DNA from: Luzula sylvatica
Taxonomy: Eukaryota > Streptophyta > Magnoliopsida > Poales > Juncaceae
Direction of reading: 5' to 3'
NCBI GenBank assembly: GCA_946800325.1
Contig: OX326956.1
Span: forward strand, 14,239,167 to 14,303,166
Length of the DNA: 64,000 nucleotides
Below, in pieces: positions 1 to 11,280 of the stretch. The position numbers and the translations under genes are program-made. The notes below the pieces were generated by a model. It was not told the DNA's origin. It was given only the letters and a program-made list of their open reading frames with translations, and did not search any database. Numbering within the stretch: position 1 is the stretch's first letter; the number at the start of each line of letters is the position of its first letter.

Positions 1-830
1 TATGATAAATTGATATTTTCGAAGGTATTAGAATTCACTTTTTGCAATTTTGTGAAATTTTAATAAAATATATAATTATACATGCGTTAGTCTTCAATTA
101 TAGAATTTTTTATGAAACAAGATACGTATTTTGCATGTTTTAGACATTAATTTTGGATTTTTTTTGAAAAAAATTGATAAATTGATTTTTTAAATGAAGT
201 AGACTTCAATTTTTTCATTTTAGCATAACTTTATGAAATAAAATAAAATGCTGCATGTGTTAGTCTTTAATTTTGCAAATGTATTTTAAAAATAATTAAA
301 ATTTGCATGTGTTAGTCTTCAATTACACATTTTTTTTGTTGAAAACATGAAAATTAAGTTTTTTTTTCTCGTTTGAGACATCAATTTTCGTATTTTCTAA
401 AAAACATGATAAATTCATATTTTTGAAGGTATAGACTTCATGTTTTGCAATTTTTTGAAATTGAAAAATATATATATATATTATATACATGTGTTAGTCT
501 TGAATTATAGAATCTTTTTATGAAAACAAGAAAAATACGTATTTTGCATGTTTTAGACATCAATTTTTGATTTTTTTTTTTTAAAATATGATAAATAATT
601 TTTTTAAATGAAGTAGCGTAACTTTTTGAAAAAAAATAAAATTTTGCATTTGGTAGTCTTCAGTTAAAGATTTGTTGTGAGCAAAACATGAAATTTGAGA
701 AATTTTCTCAGTTTAGACATCTATTTGGACATTTTGTACAAAATATGATAAATTGATATTTTTGAAGGGAATTAGACTTCAATTTTTGCAATAAAAAAAA
801 TTTGAAAATTGTTAGTACGTTCTACTTTTA
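1..830 (-). repeat. Diverged satellite copies (about 175-200 bp unit), minus orientation
   Basis: AT-rich tandem repeat. Recurring phrases such as GTTAGTCTTCAATTA and GACTTCAATTTTTGCA are the reverse complement of phrases in the large array at 22955-41985. Units here are more diverged and vary in length, as expected for an old edge of an array. No coding signal was seen. Confidence 0.75.
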
Positions 831-1089
831 TTGATATATTTGTTAAAAAATGTACAATTACTATGAAGATAAAGAATTCAAAACAATGGAATTCTATATC
901 TTAACATGTTCTATTAAGCTAATATATCTCACAGAAAAATTACATCCACCAAAAAATACAAAGCAAGAAAATAAAACTTGGAAAGTAGAATCCAGACATG
1001 ACTTCAAAGCTCGACAATGAAATCCTGGTTATAGTATGAAGTTGGAATCCAGTCTTTGTAATCTCATAAAACTAGGGTTATTTCCGCCT

Positions 1090-1640
1090 CTTTCTTCTCT
1101 CTTGCAAACTACCCCCAAATTCCCCTCCTCTTCGATCTCTTCTTACATGCAAGCTTAGACCACCATGGATCCGCCTTCTATCCTCTCCTCTTGGCTCAAA
1201 AATCTGAGCAAAGCTTTCGATTCTCTCCTGATACTATACTGCTCTTTTAGCTAGGTTGAAATCCCCCTTGATTGCTGAAATTGTTGCATCTTCATTTACG
1301 AGAGCTCCGAGCTTCCTCCGTTCCACTGTACTTGCTTAAAATCGAGTTATCATGTTCGTCTCACAGGAGATTATCTCGATAAGCCTCCGGTGCTTTGAAA
1401 GAGTACGATAAGATGCCAAAAGGAAGAGGAGAAAAGGATCAAGGATGAAGAAATCAACAAGGTCGTTTGAATTTTCTTTTAGATCTATCCTCAATCTAGT
1501 CTATTTCAGTTCATATATTTGATATTTAAGGTACGAATTTAAAAATCTCTTTCATTTTTGTTTCAATTGCAGGCTGCGGCAATGGCAAATACTCGAAAAC
1601 CTAGTTCTTGAGATGAAGATGAAATGGACCCTATAGTTTC
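1090..1640 (+). pseudogene. Gene-like fragment with a possible intron, function unknown
   Basis: A CT-rich leader is followed by ATG at 1165, but that frame stops after 28 codons. Further on, a frame reading EEEKRIKDEEINK runs to a possible GT donor near 1460. A possible acceptor (TTGCAG) at about 1572 continues the frame as AAAMANTRKPSS and then meets a stop. The acidic and lysine-rich composition and intron-like signals suggest a captured or decayed gene piece. The frames do not join into one protein, and I do not recognise the family. It could also be chance in a transposon. Confidence 0.3.
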
Positions 1641-1769
1641 TTTTCTTTTCGTTTTTTTCTAACTAGCGATACAGTTTTCATTTCTGATTTTACTGGTTTG
1701 TATTATTATTTACAGATCATTTATTTGCTATTTTCAGTTGTAATTATTTTAGTGACGTTCTTAATTAAG

Positions 1770-3110
1770 TTCCATTCCGTCATGATCTGTGATCCAGGTC
1801 TTGGACTTTATAAAGACCTTGTCGTGATCTGTGATCACAGTTGATCTTGATATTTTTTAACCTTTTATCACGTTATCACAGTGGTGCTTTTTTATTTTAT
1901 ATCACGTGATCACAGTGGTGCTTTTTTATTTTGATATCACGTGATCACAGCGGTGCTTTTTTATTTTGATATCACGTGATCACAGCGGTGCTTTTTTATT
2001 TTGATATCACGTGATCACAGTGATCGTGATTTGCCACCTTATCACGTGATCAATCGTGATTTTTTACCTTATATCACGTGATCACAGTGATCGTGATTTT
2101 TTTGCCTTGTGTCCCATTTCATCACGGGATCGTGGTTATCAAATCAGATGATCCTGATTTTTGACTTTGCCAGATCGTTATTTCGTCAGGCCATGATCAA
2201 CCAGATATTAGGTCAGATCACTTGATCGCGATCAGATTATGTTCATATATCAGGTTTGAACGTGGTCATCGTGATTCGTGCTAATCATCGTGATTCTTGA
2301 TTCTTTGTCTTCGTGGTTTGGTTTTCACTGATTACAAGGTCGTGGTTCTGGTTTTTACTGATTACAAGGTCTTCGTGGTTCGGTCATGTCCGTCGTGATT
2401 CCGTCGTAGTTCATCTTGATTCGCCCGGGTCCGTCAATGGCCTTCGGGGACCATCGTGATTCGGTCGTGGTGCATAACAGACTGTGTTCGTGGTCTGTCG
2501 TGACCCATATCTGACTGGTTGGTGGTCCATCTTGGTTCGGTCGTGGTCATCACACTGATTTTCGTGGTTCGGTCGTGGTCCATCACAGAAAGTGATCATC
2601 ATGATTTCGTGGTTTCGTGCATTTCGGATTCGGGATCATCGCGATCTCTGATAATAACATGATAATCAGGATTTCGAAGTCATCATGATTCGTGGTCATC
2701 AAATAACATGATAATCAGGATTTCGAGGTCATCATGATTCGTGGTCATCAAATAACATGATAATCAGGATTTCGAGGTCATCATGATTCGTGGTCATCAA
2801 ATAACATGATAATCATGATTTCGAGGTCATCATGATTCGTGGTCATCACGATTCATGGTCAATCATGATACTGCAGTGATGATCAGTGATCATCAAATTG
2901 GTAATCGTGATCTGTGATCAGCAAACATTGTCGCTTTGATGAATGGGATCTGGACCGCGATCCGGATCATGATAATCATTGGTGATCGTGATCCTGATCA
3001 AGAGAGCCATGAGGATCGCGATCCAGATCTGTAATCCTCGTTATTTTTTATCTGATCACATGCTCTTTAGGATCTGATGATCGTGATCTTATCTGATGAT
3101 TAACCTTCCC
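1770..3110. repeat. GATC-rich minisatellite block
   Basis: About 1.3 kb dominated by TGATC, ATCATGATT and TCGTGGT words. It contains a 35-bp unit built on ATCACGTGATCACAG (starts at 1901, 1936, 1971 and 2006) and a 49-bp unit built on AACATGATAATCAGG (starts at 2656, 2705, 2754 and 2803). The remainder looks like eroded copies of the same vocabulary. No open frame of interest was seen. Confidence 0.8.
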
Positions 3111-4727
3111 TCTCCCTCCATGCTTGTCGTCGATCTCGAATATTTTCCTCCTCCATGCTTCTTCTCGGTTCATCTCAAGTGCTAGAAGCAGCAGCAGCTC
3201 CTGATCTCATTAGAAGAAGAAGAAGGCGATTTTGCCAAGGCTCAGACGCAAGTACCAAAGCTAGTTAGTTCGCTGGGGAATCTCGAACCAGGCTAGATTC
3301 TGGCGATGCGCTCTCTTTTGAATCTGCATTTCTCCGATGCTCACCAGAACATGGCAAGAAATCGACGAATGTACCAATTCTTTTTTCTTTCGAGCCATAC
3401 GAAAACGGAGCTCGAAATAGAGTGAGAATTCATCTCGTTTCATGTGAGGTATCTATTTTCATTGCTGATTTTGATCGTTTCTTTGATTTCGTGGTCGAAT
3501 TTCTTTGTCATTGGATTAATTGGAGACAAAATATAATGGAATTCGATCAATTGTGACTGATATTTGGTTGAATACGGGTTCATTGTGCTAAATTAGGGTT
3601 ATTCCAGGTTGTATTAAGGTCAATCGAACTAATTAGGGTTAATTGGGGACAAATTAAAGTTAACTTTGGTTAATAATGGCTGTATTAGGTTCCATTAAAG
3701 ATACATTATGATGAATTAGCGTTATTCGAGGTTGTATTGTGGTCAGATGGATTAGTTATGATTAAATTGAAGTGAAATGTGGATTAACCATGATGAATTA
3801 GTCTTGTTTGATGAAATGCAGATAAGAAACTACATTAAAGTTATATGATTTGTACTGAAATTAGCATATTTTTCTCGTGTATTGTCGATTTTTACAGTAT
3901 GTTTCAAGACAAAAAAGGGTGATGTTCTGATGCTTAACCTAATAATTAGAACATGAACAATTCAATTTTAATTTCATAGCAAAAGTTAAATCAATTGAAC
4001 ATTTAATCGTCATCAATCGAGCGTCATTTTTACCCAATTTGAACTTAAATATTCCATTTAGCTGCCATTATGTAATTCATTTTTTGCATTTTCACCCTTT
4101 GCTATTGTGAAACAGATTCATAACCAGGTGCAAAATAAGCGAAGTCGCAATTTTCATAAACGCCCCTCAAAGTAGAAAAATCATGTTTACAAGAAACTCC
4201 ATTGAAGCTACTATCAACTTGATCGCTATTCATGGGGCCTTTCAAACTTACAACCCAGTGACTAGGTAAATTTTACATTTCTATCCCTCTTTAATTTATG
4301 GAAATTTGATTTTCAATCCCCGATTTTAAACAAACTGCGTGTGTTTTATTTTTCGTTTCAGATAATTACGATAGTACAAGAGTGCTATAGTAATACCGTA
4401 CCGTGGCAAAAAATCGCTCATAATACTGGCGCTATTTTTCTGAACAATATTGGGCCTTTTCAAAATATTCAAAAACAACAGGTTTTGTTTTGTAAATTTG
4501 CTGACAATAATAATAAATGGTAATAAGTTAATAACATATGATCTCTCCTTTTCTCGGTAAATTAACAAATCAATCAAAACTTGAAGAATATTCGACCTGA
4601 GCCGAACCCCTTCATGGTTAGTGAACAGATATTCCAGAAGATTTTTTTTAAATGATACATAAATTTAAAATGACTAAAATGCCCTTCAGTTTTGATGTAG
4701 GGACTCCAGCATGGCAGCGTAGTAGAA
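3110..4727. other. No gene recognised; AT-rich with a short CT-rich stretch
   Basis: 3110-3470 is relatively GC- and CT-rich and resembles a plant leader, with poly-Ser/Ala-type codon runs, but no frame is convincing. 3500-4727 is AT-rich with weak internal repeats of the form AATTAGGGTTATTC. I see no supported coding region, RNA gene or transposon ends. Confidence 0.4.
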
Positions 4728-4736
4728 GCATGTACT

Positions 4737-5044
4737 TAGGGGTGTCAATGGGGTGGATACTGCCCGAACCGACCCGAACCGTATCCGAAGAAATATTCGG
4801 ATCCGAAAAAAAATATCCGGATCCGGATGGAACCGGATCCGGAACCGTATCCGTTTTTACGGGTATGGATCCGGATCTAGGAGCTAATATTTTGATGGAT
4901 CCGGATATGGATCCGGATACTATCCGGATCCGAATAAAATTTATAAACGGGTAACCGTTTTGCTAAAATCATGATTAAAATCATAGTAATATCTAATATC
5001 CAATAACTATATTTTAGTTCATAATAATACTTAATAAATAAATA

Positions 5045-5115
<71 letters not shown>

Positions 5116-5360
5116 GTTTTAAAATTATAAAATAATCAAGACTTGAATTCTAAAATTATTATTATATTATTATATCATAGTATCCGAATAGGGTCCGTAT
5201 CCGTATCCGACAATATCCGAACCGTATCCGTATCCGTTTAATATCCGAACCGTATCCGGATCCGGGTAATATCGTATCCGGATCCGTATCCGAAAAAAAA
5301 TATGGATATGGATCTGGTATGACCACTATCCGAACCGTATCGGAACCGTTGACACCCCTG
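4737..5360. mobile_element. Non-autonomous hAT-type element saturated with ATCCGG
   Basis: Terminal inverted repeats are TAGGGGTGTCAA (left) and CAGGGGTGTCAA (right, read inward). They are flanked by an 8-bp direct repeat CATGTACT at 4729-4736 and 5361-5368. Eight-base duplications and this terminal motif are typical of plant hAT elements. The interior is packed with ATCCGG/CCGGAT words on both sides of a long (TA)n tract at about 5050-5110. There is no transposase. Confidence 0.85.
5048..5111. repeat. (TA)n microsatellite inside the hAT-type element
   Basis: Near-perfect TA dinucleotide run of about 60 bp in the middle of the element at 4737-5360. Confidence 0.95.
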
Positions 5361-5854
5361 CATGTACTGCCATTGACTACTTATCTCAAGGAAATATTTA
5401 CATTTTTTTAATCTTTTATAAGAGTAGCTATCAAACTAGTTATATGAAAGTCTTGTTTGGATCCATAAACTTTAAAGGTCCATGTGTTGTTGAGAATTGC
5501 AAAAAAGGACTTCCAATTTTTTCCGTTCTAATTTTCGAGTTTCACGTGAATTGAGGGTTTTTTTGTTCCAATTTGTAACAATGCAGGGGCTTTTATGCAA
5601 AATTCCCTATTTCTGGACATTGATTGTGTTTTCAACATTCTATATCTATCTTATATCGGATAACTAGGCCTTTGTTTAGTTATTTGAAAAATTTGCATAA
5701 AAGCCCTGTACTAAATTTTTTAAAATTCTCTTAAACCTAAATTTATTGGTTTTCATAGGTGCTTAGATCGGAATTAGATCAAAGGTAAATTATATCGCAT
5801 TTTTTCATTTCACTTTTATTTTATCATAAACTTAATATTGCAAAAACTAAATGG

Positions 5855-5923
5855 ATTTAAAAAACTAGTTGTTTTCTTCAATACATGTTTAATAGCAGAA
5901 TCATCAATTCCATGATTGATCAG
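5855..5923 (-). pseudogene. Fragment of a 2-oxoglutarate dioxygenase exon 2
   Basis: This short stretch matches plus-strand positions of about 57245-57316, in exon 2 of the dioxygenase gene at 55348-57504. It shares words such as CTTCAAxxACATGxTTAATA and GAATCATCxATTCCATG. It would encode the region around INHGIDDSVIKH on the minus strand but has diverged. No neighbouring exons are recognisable here, so it is a relic of a duplicated gene copy. It lies in a dispersed repeat context also seen near 11640 and 52680. Confidence 0.65.
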
Positions 5924-5989
5924 GCTTAAGTTTTTAGATTTCTTTTTTAATGGGTAATTTAAGAGGTGGTTTATTGTATTATTATTTAG

Positions 5990-7489
5990 GAAAATGTTGT
6001 ATTACCCCCAAATTTCCCCTCACACTCTTGATGTGTTGGCATACATGTTAAACCATAACACACTGTTAAACCTTCCGCGTCAGAGGTGTTGTCACTGTTA
6101 AACCTTCCGCGTCAGATGAGTTATCATTTAACACCTATTTGGAGGGAAAATGAGTTTGAGTTTGAATTTTGAATTGTGGGTTTGAATGTTTGAGTTCTTG
6201 TTAATTACAATAATTAACTGTTAATCTGTAATTACAATCACAAAAATAATATTACTCAACTGTTAATTTGTAATTACAATAATTAACAATCGCAAAATAG
6301 TAGTTACAATTACAAAAATACTCCGATTAACATTTATAACATCACTCAACTGTTAATCCGTAATTAACAATAATTAACAACAATACCATTTAACAGTTAT
6401 TAACTACAATATCACTCAAATTTGATTTTATTAACAATAATTAACAACAAATACAATTAACAACAATACCATTTAATCTTTCAAGTAACACCATAATATC
6501 TTTCAAGTAACAATCAAATATTTGTAATTATCAAATTTGGCAAGTAACACCATAATAGTAAAAACACCATAATAGTTAATTTTCACCTCAATTCATATGG
6601 AAATTTCTAATTAAAAATGACAAGTAATTAAATTCATCCTTAATTATCAAATCTTTCAAATAATACAAATATTTGCCTTAATAATACAAATTATTTCCTT
6701 AATATAAAATACAATTTTTTTCCCTAATTAAATCTTACAAAACCGTCCCTGACATTTACAGAAAATGAAAAATTACAAAACAGCCCTGAAAAATTACAGA
6801 ACAGTCCCTGAAAAATTACAAAACATCCCCTGAAAAATTATAAATTTACCGAAGAGCCCCTGAAAAATTGCGAAACAGTCCCTGAAATTTACAATACTGC
6901 AAAACAAACCCTGAAAATTAAAAATTTACAAAATTGCTGTCGTGGAGTGGAGGGATCCAGCTTCGTCGTCGAGGGCTTTTGGCGGATCTCAATTTTGACG
7001 AGAAAAATGGCCATGGCGGATCTCAACTTTGGCGAGAAAGGCGAGAAAAATGGGAGAGTTTTTGGCGAGGAAGCTTCGTCGTCGAGAAAGGCGAGAAAGG
7101 CGAGAAAAATGGCCATAGCGAGGAAGCTTCAGCAAGCATGGCTTGCTCGTCGGCGTTGGCCTGTTGGCCACCTACGTCGGCCACGGCTGAAATCTGACGA
7201 AGGAGACGGCGGCGACGGTGTTAAACCTCAAGTCGCGATCTGTGGAGAGAGAGAGAGAAAGAGAGAGAGGAGGCGGCTGTGGGGAATGAGAGGAGAGAGA
7301 AAAATAGGGTTTCTAATCATATATAGAGTATGGGCCTGTTAAACGTTGGGCCTGTTAAACGATAAATGGGTAAAAAAAATCGATCCCTTAAGGGTTGGGG
7401 AAAAAATACCATTTAAGATTTAACACCATGCACTTTACAGCACATCAACATGTTGGGGGTAAGATAAGTGGGGGCATACATCACGACTC
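5990..7489. mobile_element. Mutator-like non-autonomous element, copy 1
   Basis: Imperfect inverted termini of about 50 bp run inward from GAAAATGTTGTATTACCCCC (left) and GAGTCGTGATGTATGCCCCC (right). The termini and the right interior match the element at 44197-45606, including a (GA)n run followed by GCGGCTGTGG and AATAGGGTTT. The flanks share ATTTAG, an eroded target duplication. The interior has CCCTGAAAAATTACA-type repeats and a GC-rich segment at 6930-7240 that may be captured host DNA. Open frames in that segment are not convincing proteins. Confidence 0.75.
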
Positions 7490-7602
7490 ATTTAGAGGTT
7501 GCTCATTCACTTATTTGTTTTGTTTAATAGTGGTCATTATCATTAAGAAATATATATATTTTATGGAGAACTAGAGAACATGAGTTTATTGTTTTTATAT
7601 TT

Positions 7603-7741
7603 TTTTTGAAAGAAACCTAATTCACGAATCGTGGACATATTTGATTTCATATTTTTATTGATAATACCAATGGAATTTGAACCCATGACCTATGGTATTT
7701 GTGCCAATCACCTCACCACTAGGCCATGAGACCATTGGTAT
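7603..7741 (-). mobile_element. tRNA-derived SINE
   Basis: On the minus strand the sequence carries an A-box-like TGGCCTAGTGGT and a B-box-like GGTTCAAATTCC at tRNA-like spacing, followed by an A-rich tail. It is flanked by a perfect 14-bp direct repeat TTGTTTTTATATTT at 7589-7602 and 7742-7755, as expected for target-primed reverse transcription. The related flanking sequence near 11845-11900 lacks the insertion and so serves as a paralogous empty site. Confidence 0.85.
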
Positions 7742-7969
7742 TTGTTTTTATATTTATGAAGTATGATCGGCAAATATCAAATTAAAATACCACAACAAAA
7801 TAAAAATATATTCATTACAATTAAAAAAGAAGAAAACTGAAATAAAAAAAAGAAGTAAGTGAACGTGCAACTAATACTAGAAACTGACTACCATAAGAAG
7901 GGAGAAAACAATTAAAATCCATTGTTGTTTATTACTCCAAATTTCCATGTGAAAATTTATAGTATACTT

Positions 7970-8100
7970 GATCAAACCAAGGAGCGGACAACGTGACATA
8001 ATCGGATACTCAAAAATTAAGTATTTTGCTCGTGTTACAACTAAGGAGCGGACAATGTGACACAACCGGATACTCAAAAATTGAGTATTTTGCTCGTGTT
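7970..8100. repeat. Tandem duplication of about 64 bp at the satellite edge
   Basis: Two adjacent near-identical copies begin AAGGAGCGGACAA and end with TATTTTGCTCGTGTTACA. The second copy runs directly into satellite at 8101. Confidence 0.8.
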
Positions 8101-9060
8101 ACACTTTAATTTTGATATTTTTAAAGAAATAGGATAATTGATTTTTTTTCAAAGGTGTAAGTCTTCAGTTTTTGTATTTTGAAATTTTTTTCAAAAATAA
8201 AAATTTGTATGTACTTCAATTTTGACTCTTTTTAGAAAATGTGGTAATTGATTTTGAAGATGCGACTTCTCTTTTTGCATTTTTAAGAAAAAAAATAGAA
8301 AGTCGTGTGTGTTAATCTTCTTTTACGGAGTATTTTGAGGAAAACATGAAAATTGAATATTTTGCTCATGTTTCGCTTCAACTTGGACATTTTTAGAAAA
8401 TGGGATAATTGATTTTTATTGAAGAAGTTAGACTTCACTTTTTACATTTTTAAGAAATTTTCAAAAAAATAAGAATTTGTTGGTGTTAGTCTCTTTTTCC
8501 GAAGTATTTTGAGGCAAATATGAAAATTAAGTATTTTTCTAGTGTTACACTTCAATTTTGACACTTTTTAGAAAATAGGATAATTGATATTTTCTGAAGG
8601 TGTTGGACTTCACCATTTGCATTTTTAACGAAATATTTGAAAAATTAGAAATTTATGTGGGTTAGTATTTTTTTACAAAGTACTTCGAGGACAACATGAA
8701 ATTGAGTATTTTGCTCATGTGACACTTCAATTTTGTCATTTTTAGAAAATATGTTAGTTTGTTTTTTTAAGGTGTTAGACTTCACTTTTTACATTTTTCA
8801 GACATTTTTGAAAAAATAAAAATTTGTGTGTGCTAGTCTTCCTATTACGGAGTATTTTGAGGACAACGTGAAAATTGACAATTTTGTTCGTGTTATACTT
8901 CAATTTTTTATATTTTTTAGAAAATAGGATTATTAATTTATTTATGGTGTTATACTTCGATTTTTGCGTTCAAGAATTTTTTAAAAATATATATATTTGT
9001 GTGTCAGTTTTCTATTATGAAGTATGTTGAAGTAAACATGAAAATTTGATTAAGAAACAA
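8030..9060 (-). repeat. Satellite block, about five to six units, minus orientation
   Basis: Units of about 175 bp contain GTGTTACACTTCAATTTTGA, GTTAGACTTCACTTTTT and GAGTATTTTGAGG. These are the reverse complement of the consensus in the main array. Divergence is intermediate between the block at 1-830 and the main array. Confidence 0.85.
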
Positions 9061-10571
9061 TATCGAATTTATAAAATGAGGTGGTGAACTATTTGGTTCA
9101 ACTATTACATCTTCTCATATTTTATCACCACATCTCCTATGTTCTAATTAACACATTTAGTTTATGATGACTAAACCAATTATATAATTAACAATCAGTT
9201 AATATACAATTAATATTCATTTGAATTAAAAATATTAATTATTTGTTAGTTATAAATTTTGTAATTATCATGCTGATGAAGTGTTCATTATAACATAGAA
9301 AATATAATGGAAAATATTGCTGCAAAATAAAATGTCTCTTTAAGTGTTCATTAAAATTTTGTTCTTGTACCGGAGATATCATATTAAAATTTTGTTCTTT
9401 ATATGTTAAAATTTTGCTGCAAAATAAATTTTTTGGTTATAGATATTCTATGTAAATTTCTCTCTTGATCTCTGTACCGGAGATATCTGTGAGCAAAAAA
9501 TGATTAATCCTGAATATGAAATTCATGAAATATCATCAATTTGTTAACTCTCAACATCAATTTCTCCCTGCATTTTTGTGCGACGTGTTTGGCAAGAATG
9601 ATGAAATTGAGCAACTCAGCATATCTCTTGAGAAATAAGTTCCTCAATTTTGTAGCTTAAAATAAAATGAACAATGAATGGTAATATGAATATGAATTCT
9701 TTTGTATAATTTTAGATGTCTTAAAATGAACAATGAATGGTAATATCGAAGGGGGCACATGCCCCTTCGACATGACCATATGATTTTGAAGACCACTTTT
9801 CAAATTTCAAATCATAGTGAGTCACTTTGTTTTGGTAAACTTATAAATTTTTATTTGATTTGATTTTGATTATGTATTGATATCTCACAGTAAAGAATCT
9901 TCTTTTTACGCACTTTTCAGACACAAGTTTCAAAAAGAAGATATCTGCTAGCTATTAAATTTAATACGTAATTCTTCAGTGTGCTGGTGCTCGTGTGGAT
10001 CGAGCTTGTGTAGTTTTAGGACACGGTCAAGATGCAACATAATGTGTGTCATTGAGTCGCATAAATCATCTCCCTTCTCCTTCTCGAGTGATAAATTTTA
10101 ATTTTGTTATACAAAATGCAAATTGAAGATACTGTGAAAAAAAACTTATAAAATGGTGTTTTTCTATTGGGGCTAGTTGGATGATTTGGAAGGATATTTA
10201 TGAAAAATTGAGGCAAAACAACTTGATAGTGAAATAGTAGTAGTTTTTTTTTTACATTTTGCTCGAGAAGCAAAAAAAAATTAAAGTTCAGCATAATTCG
10301 GGTCTGATCAACCCACAAATGTGATGCCAAAAAAAAATTGCTTTTTTGAACACCAAAACAAATAAAAGTCTAACCCTAACATACTACAAAATCAAATAAC
10401 CCAATTCGATAACGAATGAGCGACACAAAATAATACATGCCTCTTGAATCAAATATTTATTATAAGAATTGTAAAGTTCGTCGAAGAAGATCAAATTTAT
10501 GTCGGAGAAACCTTTTAAATATAGAACCCACAAAAATATGTTATCACTCTTTGATCATGAAAAGAAAATTA
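9060..10571. other. AT-rich intergenic DNA, no gene recognised
   Basis: Contains small local duplications: GTACCGGAGATATC near 9370 and 9475, and AAAATGAACAATGAATGGTAATAT near 9663 and 9723. There is also a short hairpin at 9746-9770. Nothing coding is supported. Confidence 0.5.
9746..9770. other. Short perfect hairpin
   Basis: TCGAAGGGG and CCCCTTCGA form a 9-bp perfect inverted repeat around a short GCACATG loop. It stands out as GC-rich in AT-rich DNA. No terminator or transposon end could be tied to it. Confidence 0.6.
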
Positions 10572-11021
10572 GGATAACGCTATTGCAATAGCTAACATGG
10601 TTAAATTAAGAGCGATTTCAATTTTTTTTAATCAAATGACCATTATACCCGTATTTATGGTGATTGATATTTATTATGCGTATATACTATTATTTATATC
10701 TTTCATGAATAATGCAAAAATATTTGTCCTAATATTATGAAAAAATCAAATCTATCTAATATATATTAATTTTCATATTTAAATATATATGACATTTTAC
10801 AATTTAATTATTTTTTTATGATCAAAAAAATTAAGAATAAAAATATTAATTATATATGAAAAATTTTATTTGCATGATTTATGAAAAGTGATAAACTAAC
10901 AGATAAATGTAAGAAACATCAATCATCAACTCATCATTAACAGAGGTATAACGGTTATTTGATGAACAAAACTGAAATCGCTCTCAAGTTAACAATATTA
11001 GCTCTTGCAATAGTGTCATCC
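10572..11021. mobile_element. MITE with inverted ends of 85 bp or more
   Basis: The left end GGATAACGCTATTGCAATAGC pairs with the right end read inward, GGATGACACTATTGCAAGAGC. Similarity continues through GAGCGATTTCA and ATCAAATGACC for about 85 bp. The flanks are GAAAATTA (10564-10571) and AAAAATTA (11022-11029), an 8-bp duplication with one mismatch. The AT-rich core has no coding capacity. The superfamily is not certain; hAT or Mutator are possible. Confidence 0.75.
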
Positions 11022-11029
11022 AAAAATTA

Positions 11030-11211
11030 ATAAGAGAAATCAATTCAAAATACAAATTAATAAATGAGAGAGATAAATGGAAATAATTAGAATGGAGAAA
11101 ACAATAATTAATGAAAATGTAGAGTTAAAATAAGTAATACATATTAATATATATTAATATTTGTAATACATAAATTATTTTTTTCTAAAAAAGTGTATGA
11201 TAGAAATTCCC

Positions 11212-11280
<69 letters not shown>

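Noticed and set aside
3261..3443. 60-codon minus frame
   Set aside because: No family, no splice context and no conservation evidence.
4652..4954. 100-codon frame rich in Asp/Pro
   Set aside because: It runs into the hAT-type element and is made of ATCCGG repeats.
6889..7342. Overlapping frames on both strands, up to 131 codons
   Set aside because: They lie in the GC-rich part of a Mutator-like element, are low in complexity and are not kept in the sister element at 44197-45606.
7690..7740. tRNA gene on minus
   Set aside because: A- and B-box-like words are present but no cloverleaf; the 14-bp duplication and A-rich tail make it a SINE.
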